DNA from: a virus
Virus record (IMG/VR): IMGVR_UViG_3300030225_000018
Location: 1-33,150 of that record
Length of the DNA stretch: 33,150 nt
Direction: 5' to 3' (one strand)
The position numbers and the translations under genes were made by a program. Each line of letters starts with the position of its first letter. Position 1 is the first letter of the stretch. Shown one piece after another: positions 6,464-14,406 of this stretch. Under the pieces are notes generated by a model. The model ran no database searches and was not told the origin of the DNA. It saw nothing but the letters and a program-made list of their open reading frames with translations.

Positions 6464-7870
6464 ATGGCCAAGGGATACACACCGCCTAGTGAATATGGCG
6501 CCACAGGCCTGCGGCAGTTCTCGGGCTACGTCCGCGAGGAGGCTCTAAGAGAGCTTTCTGGCCCGCTTGGTATGCGGATGTATAGGGAGATGAGCGAAAA
6601 TAATGCCGTCATAGGCGCTATCCTCTTCGCCACCGAAATGCTTCTGCGCTCCGTTCCCTTCCGCGTCGAGCCCGAAGACAAGGCCAATGCAGACGACATA
6701 GCAGCCGGTGAATTTGTCACTGAGTGCATGAGCGACATGGAGCAGCCGTGGGCGCACATCCTGGCCGACGTGCTGGGCTTCATCAAGTACGGCTATCACG
6801 TCCGTGAAATTTGCTTCAAGGTCCGCGGTGGTGAAAACCCTGAAAACCCTGATCTGAATTCCCGCTATGATGATGGCCTGATCGGCTGGCGTAAATGGGC
6901 GCCACGTCCGCCTGAAACGGTGCTGCACTGGGTATTCAATGACGCGGGCAATGCAGTCGCCTTGGTCCAATTGTTACCCACTGGGGGGCCACTTCTGACC
7001 GTGCCGCTTGATAAGTGCATGCACTTTACGACCACGATCAACAAATCCAATCCAGAAGGTCGCTCTAGTCTTCGGTCCAGCTACGTATCGTACTATTACG
7101 TCAAGCGTATCCAAGAAATCGAAGCCATTGGCATCGAGCGCGACCTCTGCGGCGTGCCGGTGGCATGGATTCCCATGGAGGTGATGGACCCTAACGCACC
7201 ACCTCAAAAGAAGCAGCAGTATGAAGCGTGGAAGGCTGCCGTGCGCGACGTGAGTAGGAATGCTCAGGAGGGCTTCGTCTTCCCGCTGCTGTTCGACAAG
7301 GAAAAAAACCAGCTCTATAAGTTCGAGCTGATGAAGTCGGCCGGCACACGGTCTTTCGACACTACCAAGATCATCGACCGATATGACATGCGGATCGCGA
7401 TGACGTTCTTGGCTGACTGGCTCACGCTGGGGCAGGGATCGACAGGGGGCCGCGCCTCAACCGGTCAATCGAAGAACAAGACTGACATGTTCTCGAAGGC
7501 GATTGGTGGCTATCTCGATCTGATCTCGGCAGAGCTAAACCGCAAAGCCGTGCCTGATCTACTCAGCATCAACAGCATGAAAGGCCGCTGCATCATCACC
7601 CACGGGGATGTGTCTCGCACCGATATCGTTGACCTCTCCACCGCCGTCATGCAACTTGTCCAGGTTGGCGTATTCACTCCTGACCCTGATCTTGAAGCGC
7701 ACCTCCGCAATGAGTTCGGCCTTCCCCAACAGGACGGTGAGGCGAGCGACGAACTCAACGAGGGCGGTTCGTCCCAAGATGCTGATAATGCCGACACGCA
7801 AGGTGGTGACACGGACAATGGCACTCCGCAGGGTGATGGCCAGGAACAAGCCACGGTGGATGACGAATGA
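6464..7870 (+). CDS. Portal protein (DUF935/Mu gp29-like)
   Basis: 468 aa from ATG 6464, with AAGGAG 7 nt upstream; the frame extends upstream through the terminator region, which is not coding. The portal forms the dodecameric ring at one capsid vertex through which DNA is packaged. Features typical of the DUF935-type portals: the N-terminal NNAVIGAILFATEMLLR, the middle helix-rich SSYVSYYYVKRIQEIEAIGIERDLCGVP segment, FDTTKIIDRYDMRIAMTFLADWLTLGQ near residue 325, and MFSKAIGGYLDLI. The last about 55 residues are an acidic, Gly/Asn/Asp-rich tail. The stop overlaps the MuF start (ATGA). Family assignment is from recall of motifs. Confidence 0.88.
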   Translation: MAKGYTPPSEYGATGLRQFSGYVREEALRELSGPLGMRMYREMSENNAVIGAILFATEMLLRSVPFRVEPEDKANADDIAAGEFVTECMSDMEQPWAHILADVLGFIKYGYHVREICFKVRGGENPENPDLNSRYDDGLIGWRKWAPRPPETVLHWVFNDAGNAVALVQLLPTGGPLLTVPLDKCMHFTTTINKSNPEGRSSLRSSYVSYYYVKRIQEIEAIGIERDLCGVPVAWIPMEVMDPNAPPQKKQQYEAWKAAVRDVSRNAQEGFVFPLLFDKEKNQLYKFELMKSAGTRSFDTTKIIDRYDMRIAMTFLADWLTLGQGSTGGRASTGQSKNKTDMFSKAIGGYLDLISAELNRKAVPDLLSINSMKGRCIITHGDVSRTDIVDLSTAVMQLVQVGVFTPDPDLEAHLRNEFGLPQQDGEASDELNEGGSSQDADNADTQGGDTDNGTPQGDGQEQATVDDE

Positions 7871-8838
7871 GCCGGTGCGAAAATGGCTGCGTAGCGCGCA
7901 AGTGGCCTGATTTCGGACGCGCGCCGAACTTCCCGAAGATCACCAAGGCTGGCGATGAGCCTATCAAGCCGTCTGACTATGAATGGCTGCTGGCCATCGC
8001 TGACAAGGTGAAAGGGAAGGTGCGCGCTGCATTCCTGAACCTCATCGAGCAGATGCGCAACGAAGCCGACATGCAGGCGCTCAGGGACGCTCTACAGTCA
8101 GGCGATATCACGCGGGCTATGAGTGCCCTGGGCATGGGCGACAACTTCCCGTCTCGTCTCAGTACTGCGATCAAGCCGCCATTGGAAGACGTGTTTATCG
8201 AAGCCGGCCGCGCTGCTGGTGATCGAGGCGTTCAAACGACGACAGGGCAAATCTCATTCGGCTTCGATGTCTCCAATCCCCATGCCGTCGATTTCCTGAA
8301 AAACTACGACATGGATTTGATTCGCGAGATCAGCGATGAGACGCGCGCCGCAGTAAAGCAAGTCGTGCTCGATGCCTTTCAGCAGGGCGGCCATCCCTAT
8401 CAGCAGGCCAAGACCATCCGGCAGATCGTCGGGCTCACCAAGCGCCAGGCCAAGGCTGTCACGAATTTCCGTGCCGCACGTGTTGCTGAAAACCGTCCTG
8501 CCGCTCAGGTTGATCGCATGGTGGCGAAGTATGAGCAAAAGCAGTTGAGGCTGCGGGCTGAGAACATCGCCCGTACAGAAACGATGCGGGCCTCGAACGC
8601 TGGCCAAGACGCGGCCTGGAATCAAGCTGCTGACAAGGGTTTGATCAATCGCGCGACGTTCAAGCGTCGATGGCTCGTGACGCCTGATGATCGCCTATGC
8701 GTCCTGTGTGCTGCTGTGCCGGCGCTAAATCCCGATGGCCGCAAGCTGGGGGAGCCGTTCATAACGCCAGTCGGGCCTCTGATGTACCCTTCGGTCCATC
8801 CTCAAGATCGCTGCATCCTCGTTGCGATGCCGTTCTAA
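7867..8838 (+). CDS. Phage Mu F-like head morphogenesis protein
   Basis: 323 aa, coupled to the portal by ATGA overlap. MuF/SPP1 gp7-type minor head proteins sit inside or near the portal and aid DNA delivery or capsid assembly. The C-terminal MuF domain is clear: RAENIARTETMRASNAG (about 230-246), then W at 269, TPDDRLCVLC (272-281) and HPQDRC (311-316), the conserved Cys/His set of the family. The N-terminal about 200 residues are helical. Length is normal and no toxin domain is appended. A terminator follows. It is the last gene of the portal operon. Confidence 0.9.
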   Translation: MSRCENGCVARKWPDFGRAPNFPKITKAGDEPIKPSDYEWLLAIADKVKGKVRAAFLNLIEQMRNEADMQALRDALQSGDITRAMSALGMGDNFPSRLSTAIKPPLEDVFIEAGRAAGDRGVQTTTGQISFGFDVSNPHAVDFLKNYDMDLIREISDETRAAVKQVVLDAFQQGGHPYQQAKTIRQIVGLTKRQAKAVTNFRAARVAENRPAAQVDRMVAKYEQKQLRLRAENIARTETMRASNAGQDAAWNQAADKGLINRATFKRRWLVTPDDRLCVLCAAVPALNPDGRKLGEPFITPVGPLMYPSVHPQDRCILVAMPF

Positions 8839-8840
8839 GA

Positions 8841-8876
8841 AAAAAGCCCCTGCGCATTTCTACGCAAGGGCTTTCA
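8841..8876. terminator. Bidirectional intrinsic terminator
   Basis: AAAGCCCCTGCG (8843-8854) pairs with CGCAAGGGCTTT (8863-8874) with one mismatch. The A-run before and T-run after allow termination of the rightward MuF gene and, more strongly, of the leftward gene ending at 8900. Confidence 0.8.
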
Positions 8877-8899
8877 TTAATAGCGGATCGACGGGTTTG

Positions 8900-9100
8900 T
8901 CAGTGGGCAGCATGGCTTTTCCGATGGCTCGGAAAGTTTAACTGTCCCGGCGATGCGTTGGTGAAAAGAATATCCTCGTCCTCAGCGGCGCCTCCGCATT
9001 GTGCCATCAGCGCACTTTCGCAAACGACAGAGAACGAGCACGAATAGCGGTCGCCGAACTTGACCGACTCGAGAAGCGACATTTTTGCGATCACGGACAT
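8900..9100 (-). CDS. Small hypothetical protein, antisense to late genes
   Basis: Leftward 66-aa frame. ATG 9100 has an AGGAGA about 8 nt upstream, which supports it strongly. The sequence has three Cys (YSCSFSVVCESALMAQCGG) and an acidic EDEDI stretch; the C-terminus is basic (PSHRKSHAAH). It ends 24 bp from a terminator that works best in its direction. It is one of two leftward small genes embedded in an otherwise rightward late region. The family is not recognised. Regulation separate from the late operon is likely. Confidence 0.65.
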   Translation of the reverse strand: MSVIAKMSLLESVKFGDRYSCSFSVVCESALMAQCGGAAEDEDILFTNASPGQLNFPSHRKSHAAH

Positions 9101-9275
9101 GCGTGATTCTCCTGTGATGTTTGGAGGATTTTGCCTTTCGAGGAAGGATCAGCGCGCCGGGATGGACATCGGCAGGCAGTCGCTTCTTGTCGCGAGACGG
9201 GTTGAGACTGCCACGGATCAGCCCGATAGGCAAGCCGCTTGCAGACTCGCACTGTTTAGGCTTATGAAAAGGACG

Positions 9276-9308
9276 AGGCCCCAAGGAGCTTGTAACTCCA
9301 AGGGGCCT
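9276..9308. other. Strong hairpin of unknown role
   Basis: AGGCCCC 9276-9282 pairs with GGGGCCT 9302-9308, and GGAG 9285-9288 with CTCC 9296-9299, leaving a symmetric AA/AA internal loop and a 7-nt loop. No good T-run follows on either strand. It may be the 5' element of the structured segment to its right, or a weak terminator. Confidence 0.5.
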
Positions 9309-9400
9309 GATTTCCGCTGTTACGACCAGCGGGGGCATTTGCAAATGCGATCACAGTATCGCGTCTCCCCCCCGAAATTGCAATAGCGGCATAGCGCCCT

Positions 9401-9898
9401 ATCTCCCACTTTTTTAGTGGGCCGGAGAGCACGCAGCTTCGTTGCGCGTGCAGATCAAGCCGCGACGCGCAATGCCTACAAAAGTGAGCGGTGAAAAACC
9501 CGCAAAATCCAATCGGTCATTCATGCGGCTGATCTGGAAATGCCGTTACGTTGAATTGGTCCACAAAAGGTGATCGCGAAACCTACCTGCCTGAAAATGG
9601 CGGACCGCATGGATGTGCTCTTGGCTCCGGTCGAAACCTCAGGGAATCGAAAAGTCATCGGGTTGCGATTTGTCCGTTTGGGCAAATTGTGCCCGTACAC
9701 CAGTCAAGTTGCCTTGGGAATTGATATGGACAGAAGAAACTGGCTAAGCCATAAACACCTCGAAACCACCATAGCGGATAGCAGCAGTAACGGGGTGTAG
9801 CTCATAGCCTAGAGCACCGTCTGAAAGATGACGGAGGTAGGAGGTAGCGGAAAATCCTCTCACCGCCGATAGTTGCTATCGGGCCGAATGGTGGTTTC
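9401..9898 (+). ncRNA. Second candidate structured RNA segment
   Basis: About 500 nt with no convincing gene. Hairpins: CCCACT-TTTTT-AGTGGG (9405-9421); GCACGC/GCGTGC (9429-9451); a 12-bp helix with one bulged A joining CAGATCA and GCCGC (9451-9463) to GCGGC and TGATCTG (9525-9536); GGGCA-AATTG-TGCCC (9680-9694); CCAGT/ACTGG (9700-9704/9739-9743). An 11-bp inverted repeat GAAACCACCAT (9762-9772) and ATGGTGGTTTC (9888-9898) closes a domain holding a tRNA-like fold (9791-9868) and the hairpin CCGATAG-TTG-CTATCGG (9866-9882). A wobble pair in the tRNA-like arm favours the plus strand. No terminator is seen at the right end, so boundaries are uncertain. The stretch 9101-9400 otherwise holds only the hairpin at 9276. 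Confidence 0.5.
9791..9868 (+). other. Degenerate tRNA-like cloverleaf
   Basis: Acceptor CGGGGTG (9791-9797) pairs with CACC-G-CCG (9861-9868, one bulge). TA at positions 8-9; D stem GCTC/GAGC (9800-9803/9812-9815); anticodon stem CCGTC/GACGG (9817-9821/9830-9834) with an 8-nt loop TGAAAGAT containing GAA; 5-nt variable loop; T stem GGAGG/CCTCT (9840-9844/9856-9860, one G-U). The D loop lacks GG, the T loop is 11 nt without TTC, and no CCA follows, so it is unlikely to be a working tRNA. It may be a decayed tRNA or a tRNA mimic inside a larger RNA. Confidence 0.5.
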
Positions 9899-9921
9899 AA
9901 TTCCTTCGTAAATGCGACTTA

Positions 9922-10116
9922 TCAGCTTAAATCGCGCTTCTGCGTCAAAATGGCTGCGCACATCCTGGCTGCCGTATCTTCCATAACCTGAAAGGCCACA
10001 GCCCTCTCGTCAGTGAAGGCGAATTTCGCAGCTGAGGCTTGGGAGGCGATATGATCCATGATGATCAGAAACACCTGATCCTCGCGGCTCAAATCACCAA
10101 TGTTGATGCTGCCCAC
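9922..10116 (-). CDS. Small hypothetical protein, leftward
   Basis: 64 aa from GTG 10116. Codon third positions are GC-rich like the surrounding phage genes. The composition is protein-like and helical (SREDQVFLIIMDHIASQASA, then ERAVAFQVMEDTAARMCAAIL), with no TM or Cys cluster. No good ribosome-binding site lies upstream of the GTG, so the start is uncertain. It lies divergent to the XkdF-like gene at 10160, with 43 bp between, and could share a regulatory region with it. Function unknown. Confidence 0.5.
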   Translation of the reverse strand: MGSINIGDLSREDQVFLIIMDHIASQASAAKFAFTDERAVAFQVMEDTAARMCAAILTQKRDLS

Positions 10117-10159
10117 TGTTTGCCGTACTTTGCGAGGAATCGAACAAGGAGATCAGGCT

Positions 10160-11365
10160 ATGGGTATCAGGTCGTTTCTGCAAGCGCTCCGCAAGGATGA
10201 GCCCGGCGTTGATGATGTTCATGTGGCATCGACTGATCAGGGCAAGCCTGCCAAGAAACCCTCGAAAGGCAAGACGACGCCTGAGGGTTCACCGAAGAAG
10301 GGCGATCTGGTTGAGGTCAAGTCAGACGCGATGATCACGAACGCGCCCTGGACTTCGAAGGTGGTTGCGGCGGAAGGCTATCGCGTCAAGGTCGCCTTTG
10401 ATGACGGTGATTGCTGGTATGACCTCGATCCGGCCAATCTGGAAGGTACGACGCAGAAGGGCGAAAGCACGCTGTGGCAATTCGCCAAGGCTGAGCAGGC
10501 CGACGATCAGAACGACAACCTTGACCCGGCCAGCCAAAAGCCAGGAACTATTGAGGCATCCTCAACAGTTCAGCCTCGCGCACTTCGCCCGCTGGATGAG
10601 CAGCGCTCGCATTTCCCGTTGCCCCATGATCCCAACGCCCTGGCTAATCTGCGCGAGGATCAAAAGCCGCGGTTCTATGGCGCGATCACGGATGGGCACA
10701 AACTGCCAACCAAGATCTTTGCCATGTCTGATCTGACCGGCACGCAAAACCGCGTTGATACCGACAAGGTTCAATCAATGGCAGCGGCTGGCACTGCACA
10801 CAGCAAAATGCCTGTCGTCGTGACTAATGGTGGCCACAACCTGATTGCAGACGGTCACCATCGCGTTGCAGCTGAATGGCTGAATGGCGCCGACAAGATC
10901 ACGGCCCACCACAAGGACATCACCGAGCAGTCGAACGAAATGAAATCGGCCGGCCGCGATGCTGTGCAAATCATCGTGCCGATCACCAAGACGGATGAGG
11001 CTCAACGCCTGTGCTTCGGCTGGGCATCGGTCGCCAAGATCGGTGACGAGACGGTTGAGGATTGCCAGGGTTCGCAGATCGATATCGAAGACCTCGAAAA
11101 GGCGTTCTACAATTTCACTGAGGAACACCGCAACGCAGGCGAAATGCACGGCGACTATGGCCAGCAAAATGGCTCACTAGTCGAGTGCATGATGTTCACC
11201 CCGGAAAAGGAAGCGCTGGGCATTGTCGCCAAGGATGAGGCCGGCGAATCCATCTACGGCGCCTGGATTGGCTTTCGCGCCTCGCCTGAAATGTGGGCCA
11301 AGGTGCAGTCAGGCGAGAGGAAAGCCTTCAGTTTTGGTGGGTGGGCGACCAGAGAGGCCGTCTAG
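10160..11365 (+). CDS. XkdF-type prohead protease with ParB-like domain
   Basis: 401 aa. ATG 10160 is preceded by AAGGAG; an upstream in-frame ATG at 10100 lacks one. Residues 45-95 look like a small SH3-like beta domain (KKGDLVEVKSD...YDLDPANLEG). Residues about 195-245 carry a ParB-like signature, DGHHRVAAEWLNG at 231-243. Residues about 275-401 match the XkdF putative serine protease family: LCFGWASVAKIGDE, VEDCQGSQIDIEDLEKA, MHGDYG and FSFGGWA. By family knowledge it should process the scaffold and capsid during head maturation. A ParB-like domain fused here is unusual. A scaffold-like gene follows after a 16-bp hairpin. Confidence 0.8.
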   Translation: MGIRSFLQALRKDEPGVDDVHVASTDQGKPAKKPSKGKTTPEGSPKKGDLVEVKSDAMITNAPWTSKVVAAEGYRVKVAFDDGDCWYDLDPANLEGTTQKGESTLWQFAKAEQADDQNDNLDPASQKPGTIEASSTVQPRALRPLDEQRSHFPLPHDPNALANLREDQKPRFYGAITDGHKLPTKIFAMSDLTGTQNRVDTDKVQSMAAAGTAHSKMPVVVTNGGHNLIADGHHRVAAEWLNGADKITAHHKDITEQSNEMKSAGRDAVQIIVPITKTDEAQRLCFGWASVAKIGDETVEDCQGSQIDIEDLEKAFYNFTEEHRNAGEMHGDYGQQNGSLVECMMFTPEKEALGIVAKDEAGESIYGAWIGFRASPEMWAKVQSGERKAFSFGGWATREAV

Positions 11366-11377
11366 TCGCCTTCATGA

Positions 11378-11420
11378 TTCCGTGATATCCCGATTGCATC
11401 AACGTCGGGATGACGCGGAA
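11378..11420 (+). promoter_or_regulatory. Long 5'-UTR hairpin before scaffold gene
   Basis: TTCCGTGATATCCCGA (11378-11393) pairs with TCGGGATGACGCGGAA (11405-11420) with few mismatches and an 11-nt loop, ending directly before the AGGAG of the next gene. No T-run, so it is more likely an mRNA stability, processing or translation element than a terminator. It contains GTCGGGATGAC, related to motifs at 13334, 13411, 22326 and 30513. Confidence 0.55.
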
Positions 11421-11434
11421 CAGGAGTCGAGACC

Positions 11435-12877
11435 ATGGCTGAATCGCACAAGCTGAAGAACCTGTCGGTTCACGAGGTCTCCTTCGTTGACTATCCCGCA
11501 AACCAGCATGCCAAGATCAAGCTGACGAAGCGAGCTGAGCAAAAGCGCGATTACACTGCCGATCAGCGGAAAGAGATGGAAGCCAACGGCCAAGCGATGG
11601 AGGGGGGCGCCTATCCCATCGCTGATAAAGAGGATCTGCACGACGCAATTCAAGCGTTCGGCCGCGCCAAAGACAAAGCCAAGACCAAAGCCCACATCCG
11701 CACTCGTGCCAAAGCCCTTGGCGCTGAAGACATGTTGCCAGACACGTGGGATGGCGAATCAAAGATCGATGACATTTTGAGCCTAGTTAAGGGGCTTTTC
11801 AGCAAGAAGGACGTTCAGAAGCTCGATCTGGACGGTGGCGCGGTTGGATTTGATCAGTCACTTGCTTGCTACGGTCTTTCTGATCCGATGTGGCGCGCAA
11901 ATGGGGCTCTGCAAGCATCCATTGAATCTATCATTCAGGACACGAGTGGCGCGGATAAATCTGCCCTCTTGCAACAATCCTGTGATGAGTTCACAAACTA
12001 CGTTCAACAGCTTGTGGCCGCGGCAATCACGAAGGCCATCCCTAGCTCTCAGGAGATCGTGAAAATGTCCTTCGCCGTCAAAAAGTCCCTCGGTTTGGGC
12101 GCGGATGCTTCCGAAGCTGAAGTGCTGGCCAAGTTTGCCGAAATCCAAAAGTCGGCCGCCCTGGGCAAACTGACCGCCAAGCAAAAGCGCTACGCCAAGG
12201 CGATGCTGGGTGATGAAGCCCTCCTGAAGTTCGCCACTCTGACGCCGGCCGAAAAGGTCAAGGTCATGAAGGCGAAGCCCATGCCGAATGATGAAGCCGA
12301 CGACATGGACGATGAGGACGAGGAAGAAGAAGACGGCGACTCCGAGGCCGATAAGGCCAAGAAGGCCGTCCTTCGCAAGGCCAAGAAGGCTCCCAAGGCC
12401 AAGGAAATGGACGACGATGAAGACGAAACGCCCGAAGGCCAGAAGAAGGCCCGTCTGCACGCCCTGGCCAAGTCCAACCCGGAAGTCGCCGAACTGATCC
12501 GCAAGTCGGACATCGACGCCATCGAAAAGAGCGTTGGGGCCAAGCTGGCGTACCTGGGCAAGTCGCGCGAAACCGCCGAACTGCTGTACGACCTGCAAAT
12601 GAAGGCCGGGCGTTCGCTCGCCGAAAAGGTTCAAGACCTGCTGACCCGCGCCGGCAATGCCGTGGCCAAGGGTGGCATCTTCAAGGAATACGGTTCCGAA
12701 CGCGCCTCGACCGGCACGACGGCAGCCGACGAACTCAAGGCCATCGGCGCCGAAATCCAGAAGAAGGACTCGACGCTGAAGGGTGATGCCGGCCGTGCGG
12801 TCGCCATGACCAAGGCGCGCCAACAGAACCCCGAGCTTGCCGAGCGCGAGAAGTCGGAACGTCAATCGGCCAACTAA
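11435..12877 (+). CDS. Scaffold-like capsid assembly protein
   Basis: 480 aa with AGGAG 8 nt before ATG. The first about 30 residues (LSVHEVSFVDYPANQHAKI) resemble the opening of XkdF/prohead-type proteins. Residues about 35-105 fit the DUF6582-like region seen in phage proteins (YTADQRKEMEANGQAM, YPIADKEDLHDAI). Residues about 290-340 are a highly charged Asp/Glu then Lys linker (DDEDEEEEDGD, KAKKAVLRKAKKAPKAKE). The rest is helical with coiled-coil potential. Such acidic, helical, low-complexity proteins upstream of the major capsid gene usually act as scaffolds and are cut by the prohead protease encoded just before. Assignment rests on context plus composition. Confidence 0.65.
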   Translation: MAESHKLKNLSVHEVSFVDYPANQHAKIKLTKRAEQKRDYTADQRKEMEANGQAMEGGAYPIADKEDLHDAIQAFGRAKDKAKTKAHIRTRAKALGAEDMLPDTWDGESKIDDILSLVKGLFSKKDVQKLDLDGGAVGFDQSLACYGLSDPMWRANGALQASIESIIQDTSGADKSALLQQSCDEFTNYVQQLVAAAITKAIPSSQEIVKMSFAVKKSLGLGADASEAEVLAKFAEIQKSAALGKLTAKQKRYAKAMLGDEALLKFATLTPAEKVKVMKAKPMPNDEADDMDDEDEEEEDGDSEADKAKKAVLRKAKKAPKAKEMDDDEDETPEGQKKARLHALAKSNPEVAELIRKSDIDAIEKSVGAKLAYLGKSRETAELLYDLQMKAGRSLAEKVQDLLTRAGNAVAKGGIFKEYGSERASTGTTAADELKAIGAEIQKKDSTLKGDAGRAVAMTKARQQNPELAEREKSERQSAN

Positions 12878-12900
12878 CGGCCTAACTCAGGAGTAGCCAA

Positions 12901-13326
12901 ATGGCTTGGGAAGACTCAATGCCCGCGATGCCGGGCCAACTGGCTGGCTCCGACATGAGCGGCATTACGATCACGCTCACCGGCCTTGACGGCACGGGCC
13001 AATATCTGATGGTGCAATTCAACGGCACTGATGACACGCACATCCCGATCACGGCCAACACGCAAGCGCCGTCTGGCGTCCTGCAGAATAAGGCGAAGTC
13101 AGGTGGCGCCGCCGCCGTGAAGTGCCTAGGCATTTCGAAGGTCATGGCGTCCGCTACGCTGATTTCCGGCAATATCGTCGGGCCCGATGCAGTCGGCCGC
13201 GCCATCAAGCGCACCATGACTGCAACCGGCGCCGATACCGGCAAATACTACAACGGGATGGTGCTCGAAGGTGCCACAGTCGGCGCGCTCGCCACGATCA
13301 TGCTCTTCCCGGCGCAGATCATCTAA
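12901..13326 (+). CDS. Capsid decoration (cement) protein
   Basis: 141 aa with AGGAG 7 nt before ATG. A beta-rich, Gly/Ala/Thr-rich protein with the pattern seen in DUF2190-like or lambda D-like capsid cement proteins: QAPSGVLQNKAKSGGAAAVK, ISKVMASATLISGNIVGPD, GRAIKRTMTA and NGMVLEGATVGALATIMLF. Such proteins bind the expanded capsid surface and stabilise it. It is located between the scaffold-like protein and the major capsid gene, the usual place. The exact family is not confirmed. Confidence 0.75.
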   Translation: MAWEDSMPAMPGQLAGSDMSGITITLTGLDGTGQYLMVQFNGTDDTHIPITANTQAPSGVLQNKAKSGGAAAVKCLGISKVMASATLISGNIVGPDAVGRAIKRTMTATGADTGKYYNGMVLEGATVGALATIMLFPAQII

Positions 13327-13370
13327 GTTTTGGGTTCGCCAGTGTCGTGAGACGGGGGCAATTCAAATGC

Positions 13371-13403
13371 GGGAGTGAGGCGTTCTTTCACCCCCATCTT
13401 TTT
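13371..13403 (+). terminator. Intrinsic terminator-like hairpin before capsid gene
   Basis: GGGAGTGA (13371-13378) pairs with TCACCCCC (13388-13395) with one mismatch, then ATCTTTTT. It may reduce read-through or tune capsid gene expression, since the capsid gene follows with its own leader. Confidence 0.6.
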
Positions 13404-13408
13404 AAGCA

Positions 13409-13422
13409 ACGTCGCGAGACGT
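13409..13422 (+). promoter_or_regulatory. GNRA-loop hairpin in capsid mRNA leader
   Basis: ACGTC-GCGA-GACGT, a perfect 5-bp stem with a GCGA tetraloop, 25 nt before the major capsid ATG. A related TGTC-GTGA-GACG hairpin is at 13333-13344. Possible mRNA-stabilising or protein-binding element. Confidence 0.5.
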
Positions 13423-13446
13423 CACATCCTTTAGGGGAAAAATACC

Positions 13447-14406
13447 ATGGGTCAGCCCACATCAGGTGACGTCCACGTAGACGAGGCGCTTACCGACTTC
13501 TCTATTGCCTATATCCAACTGGCGACGAACTTCGTGGCCGGGAAGGCCCTGGCCGTGAAGCCGGTGGACAAGAAGTCGGACAAGTATTTCGTCTTCAACA
13601 AGGACGACTGGAACCGCGACGACTCCGTCAAGAAGCGCGCTCCCGGTGAACGCGCTCCTCGTTCTGGCTTCCGCCTGTCGACTCAATCGTATGACGCTGA
13701 TGCGTGGTGGACGGAATGCCCGCTCAGCGACATGGTTCAGGTCAATGCCGATCAGGGCCTCGCGCTCGATGTGGCCTGCACCAAACTGGTCACCCAGCGC
13801 TGCCTGATCCGCCGTGAACGCCAGTTCGTCTCCACCTTCATGGTGGGCTCCGTTTGGGGCACGACTGTCACGGGCGGCACGGACTTCACAAAGTGGGATG
13901 ACTATTCGTCGGATCCGCAAAAGGACATCGACACCGGCAAGAAGGCCGTGTGGGAAAACACCAGCTTCGTGCCCAACAAATTCATCGTCTCGTACCCGAT
14001 CCACCAAGCCCTGAAGCGCCACCCGGCGATCAAGGACATGATCAAGTACACGTCGAGCGAATCCGTCACCGCCGAAATCATCGCCAAGTACCTCGAAGTC
14101 GATGAATATCTGGTCATGTACGCGATCTACAACACGGCGCTCGAAGGCTTGGCTGGATCCTATACCGGCATCAACATGACCTCAGCCCTGCTGCTGTACA
14201 ACGATGGTGACCCGTCGCTCATGTCGCCATGTGCCGGCGCCCTGTTCGCCTGGACCGGTCTCACCGCATTTAACGAAAGCGGCGTCGCCATCGAGCAGTA
14301 CTATGACGTGACCACGAAGGATGACGTGGTTCGCGGTCAGTTCGCGCACGACATGGAAATCACCGGGTCGGCTTTGGGATATTATTACGCAACGGCCGTA
14401 TCTTAG
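13447..14406 (+). CDS. Major capsid protein
   Basis: 319 aa, an ordinary size for an HK97-fold coat protein without a large prodomain. Supporting pattern: an N-terminal arm, then FVAGKALAVKPVDKKSDKYFVFNKDDW, typical of coat proteins that begin vPvkkqsdkYfvf, followed by PGERAPRSGFRLSTQSYDADAWW, a long helix around residues 95-130 (ADQGLALDVACTKLVTQRCL), and KFIVSYPIHQALKRHPAI in the P domain. It builds the icosahedral shell. It lies immediately after decoration and scaffold genes with its own leader hairpins, consistent with high expression. AGGGG precedes the ATG. Context makes the call strong; the fold is inferred. Confidence 0.85.
   Translation: MGQPTSGDVHVDEALTDFSIAYIQLATNFVAGKALAVKPVDKKSDKYFVFNKDDWNRDDSVKKRAPGERAPRSGFRLSTQSYDADAWWTECPLSDMVQVNADQGLALDVACTKLVTQRCLIRRERQFVSTFMVGSVWGTTVTGGTDFTKWDDYSSDPQKDIDTGKKAVWENTSFVPNKFIVSYPIHQALKRHPAIKDMIKYTSSESVTAEIIAKYLEVDEYLVMYAIYNTALEGLAGSYTGINMTSALLLYNDGDPSLMSPCAGALFAWTGLTAFNESGVAIEQYYDVTTKDDVVRGQFAHDMEITGSALGYYYATAVS

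Noticed and set aside
8982-9344. Leftward 120-aa frame
   Set aside because: Overlaps the better supported gene at 8900-9100, spans a perfect hairpin and has an Arg-rich end typical of a shadow frame.
9570-9800. Rightward 76-aa frame
   Set aside because: GTG start with poor ribosome-binding site; ends inside the tRNA-like element and overlaps several helices.
9401-9898. Group I or II intron
   Set aside because: No interrupted gene on both sides, no visible domain V or P7-like core by eye, and no maturase or homing endonuclease.
11858-12865. Long leftward 335-aa frame
   Set aside because: Shadow of the scaffold-like gene, Leu/Gly/Phe-rich from GC-biased codons.
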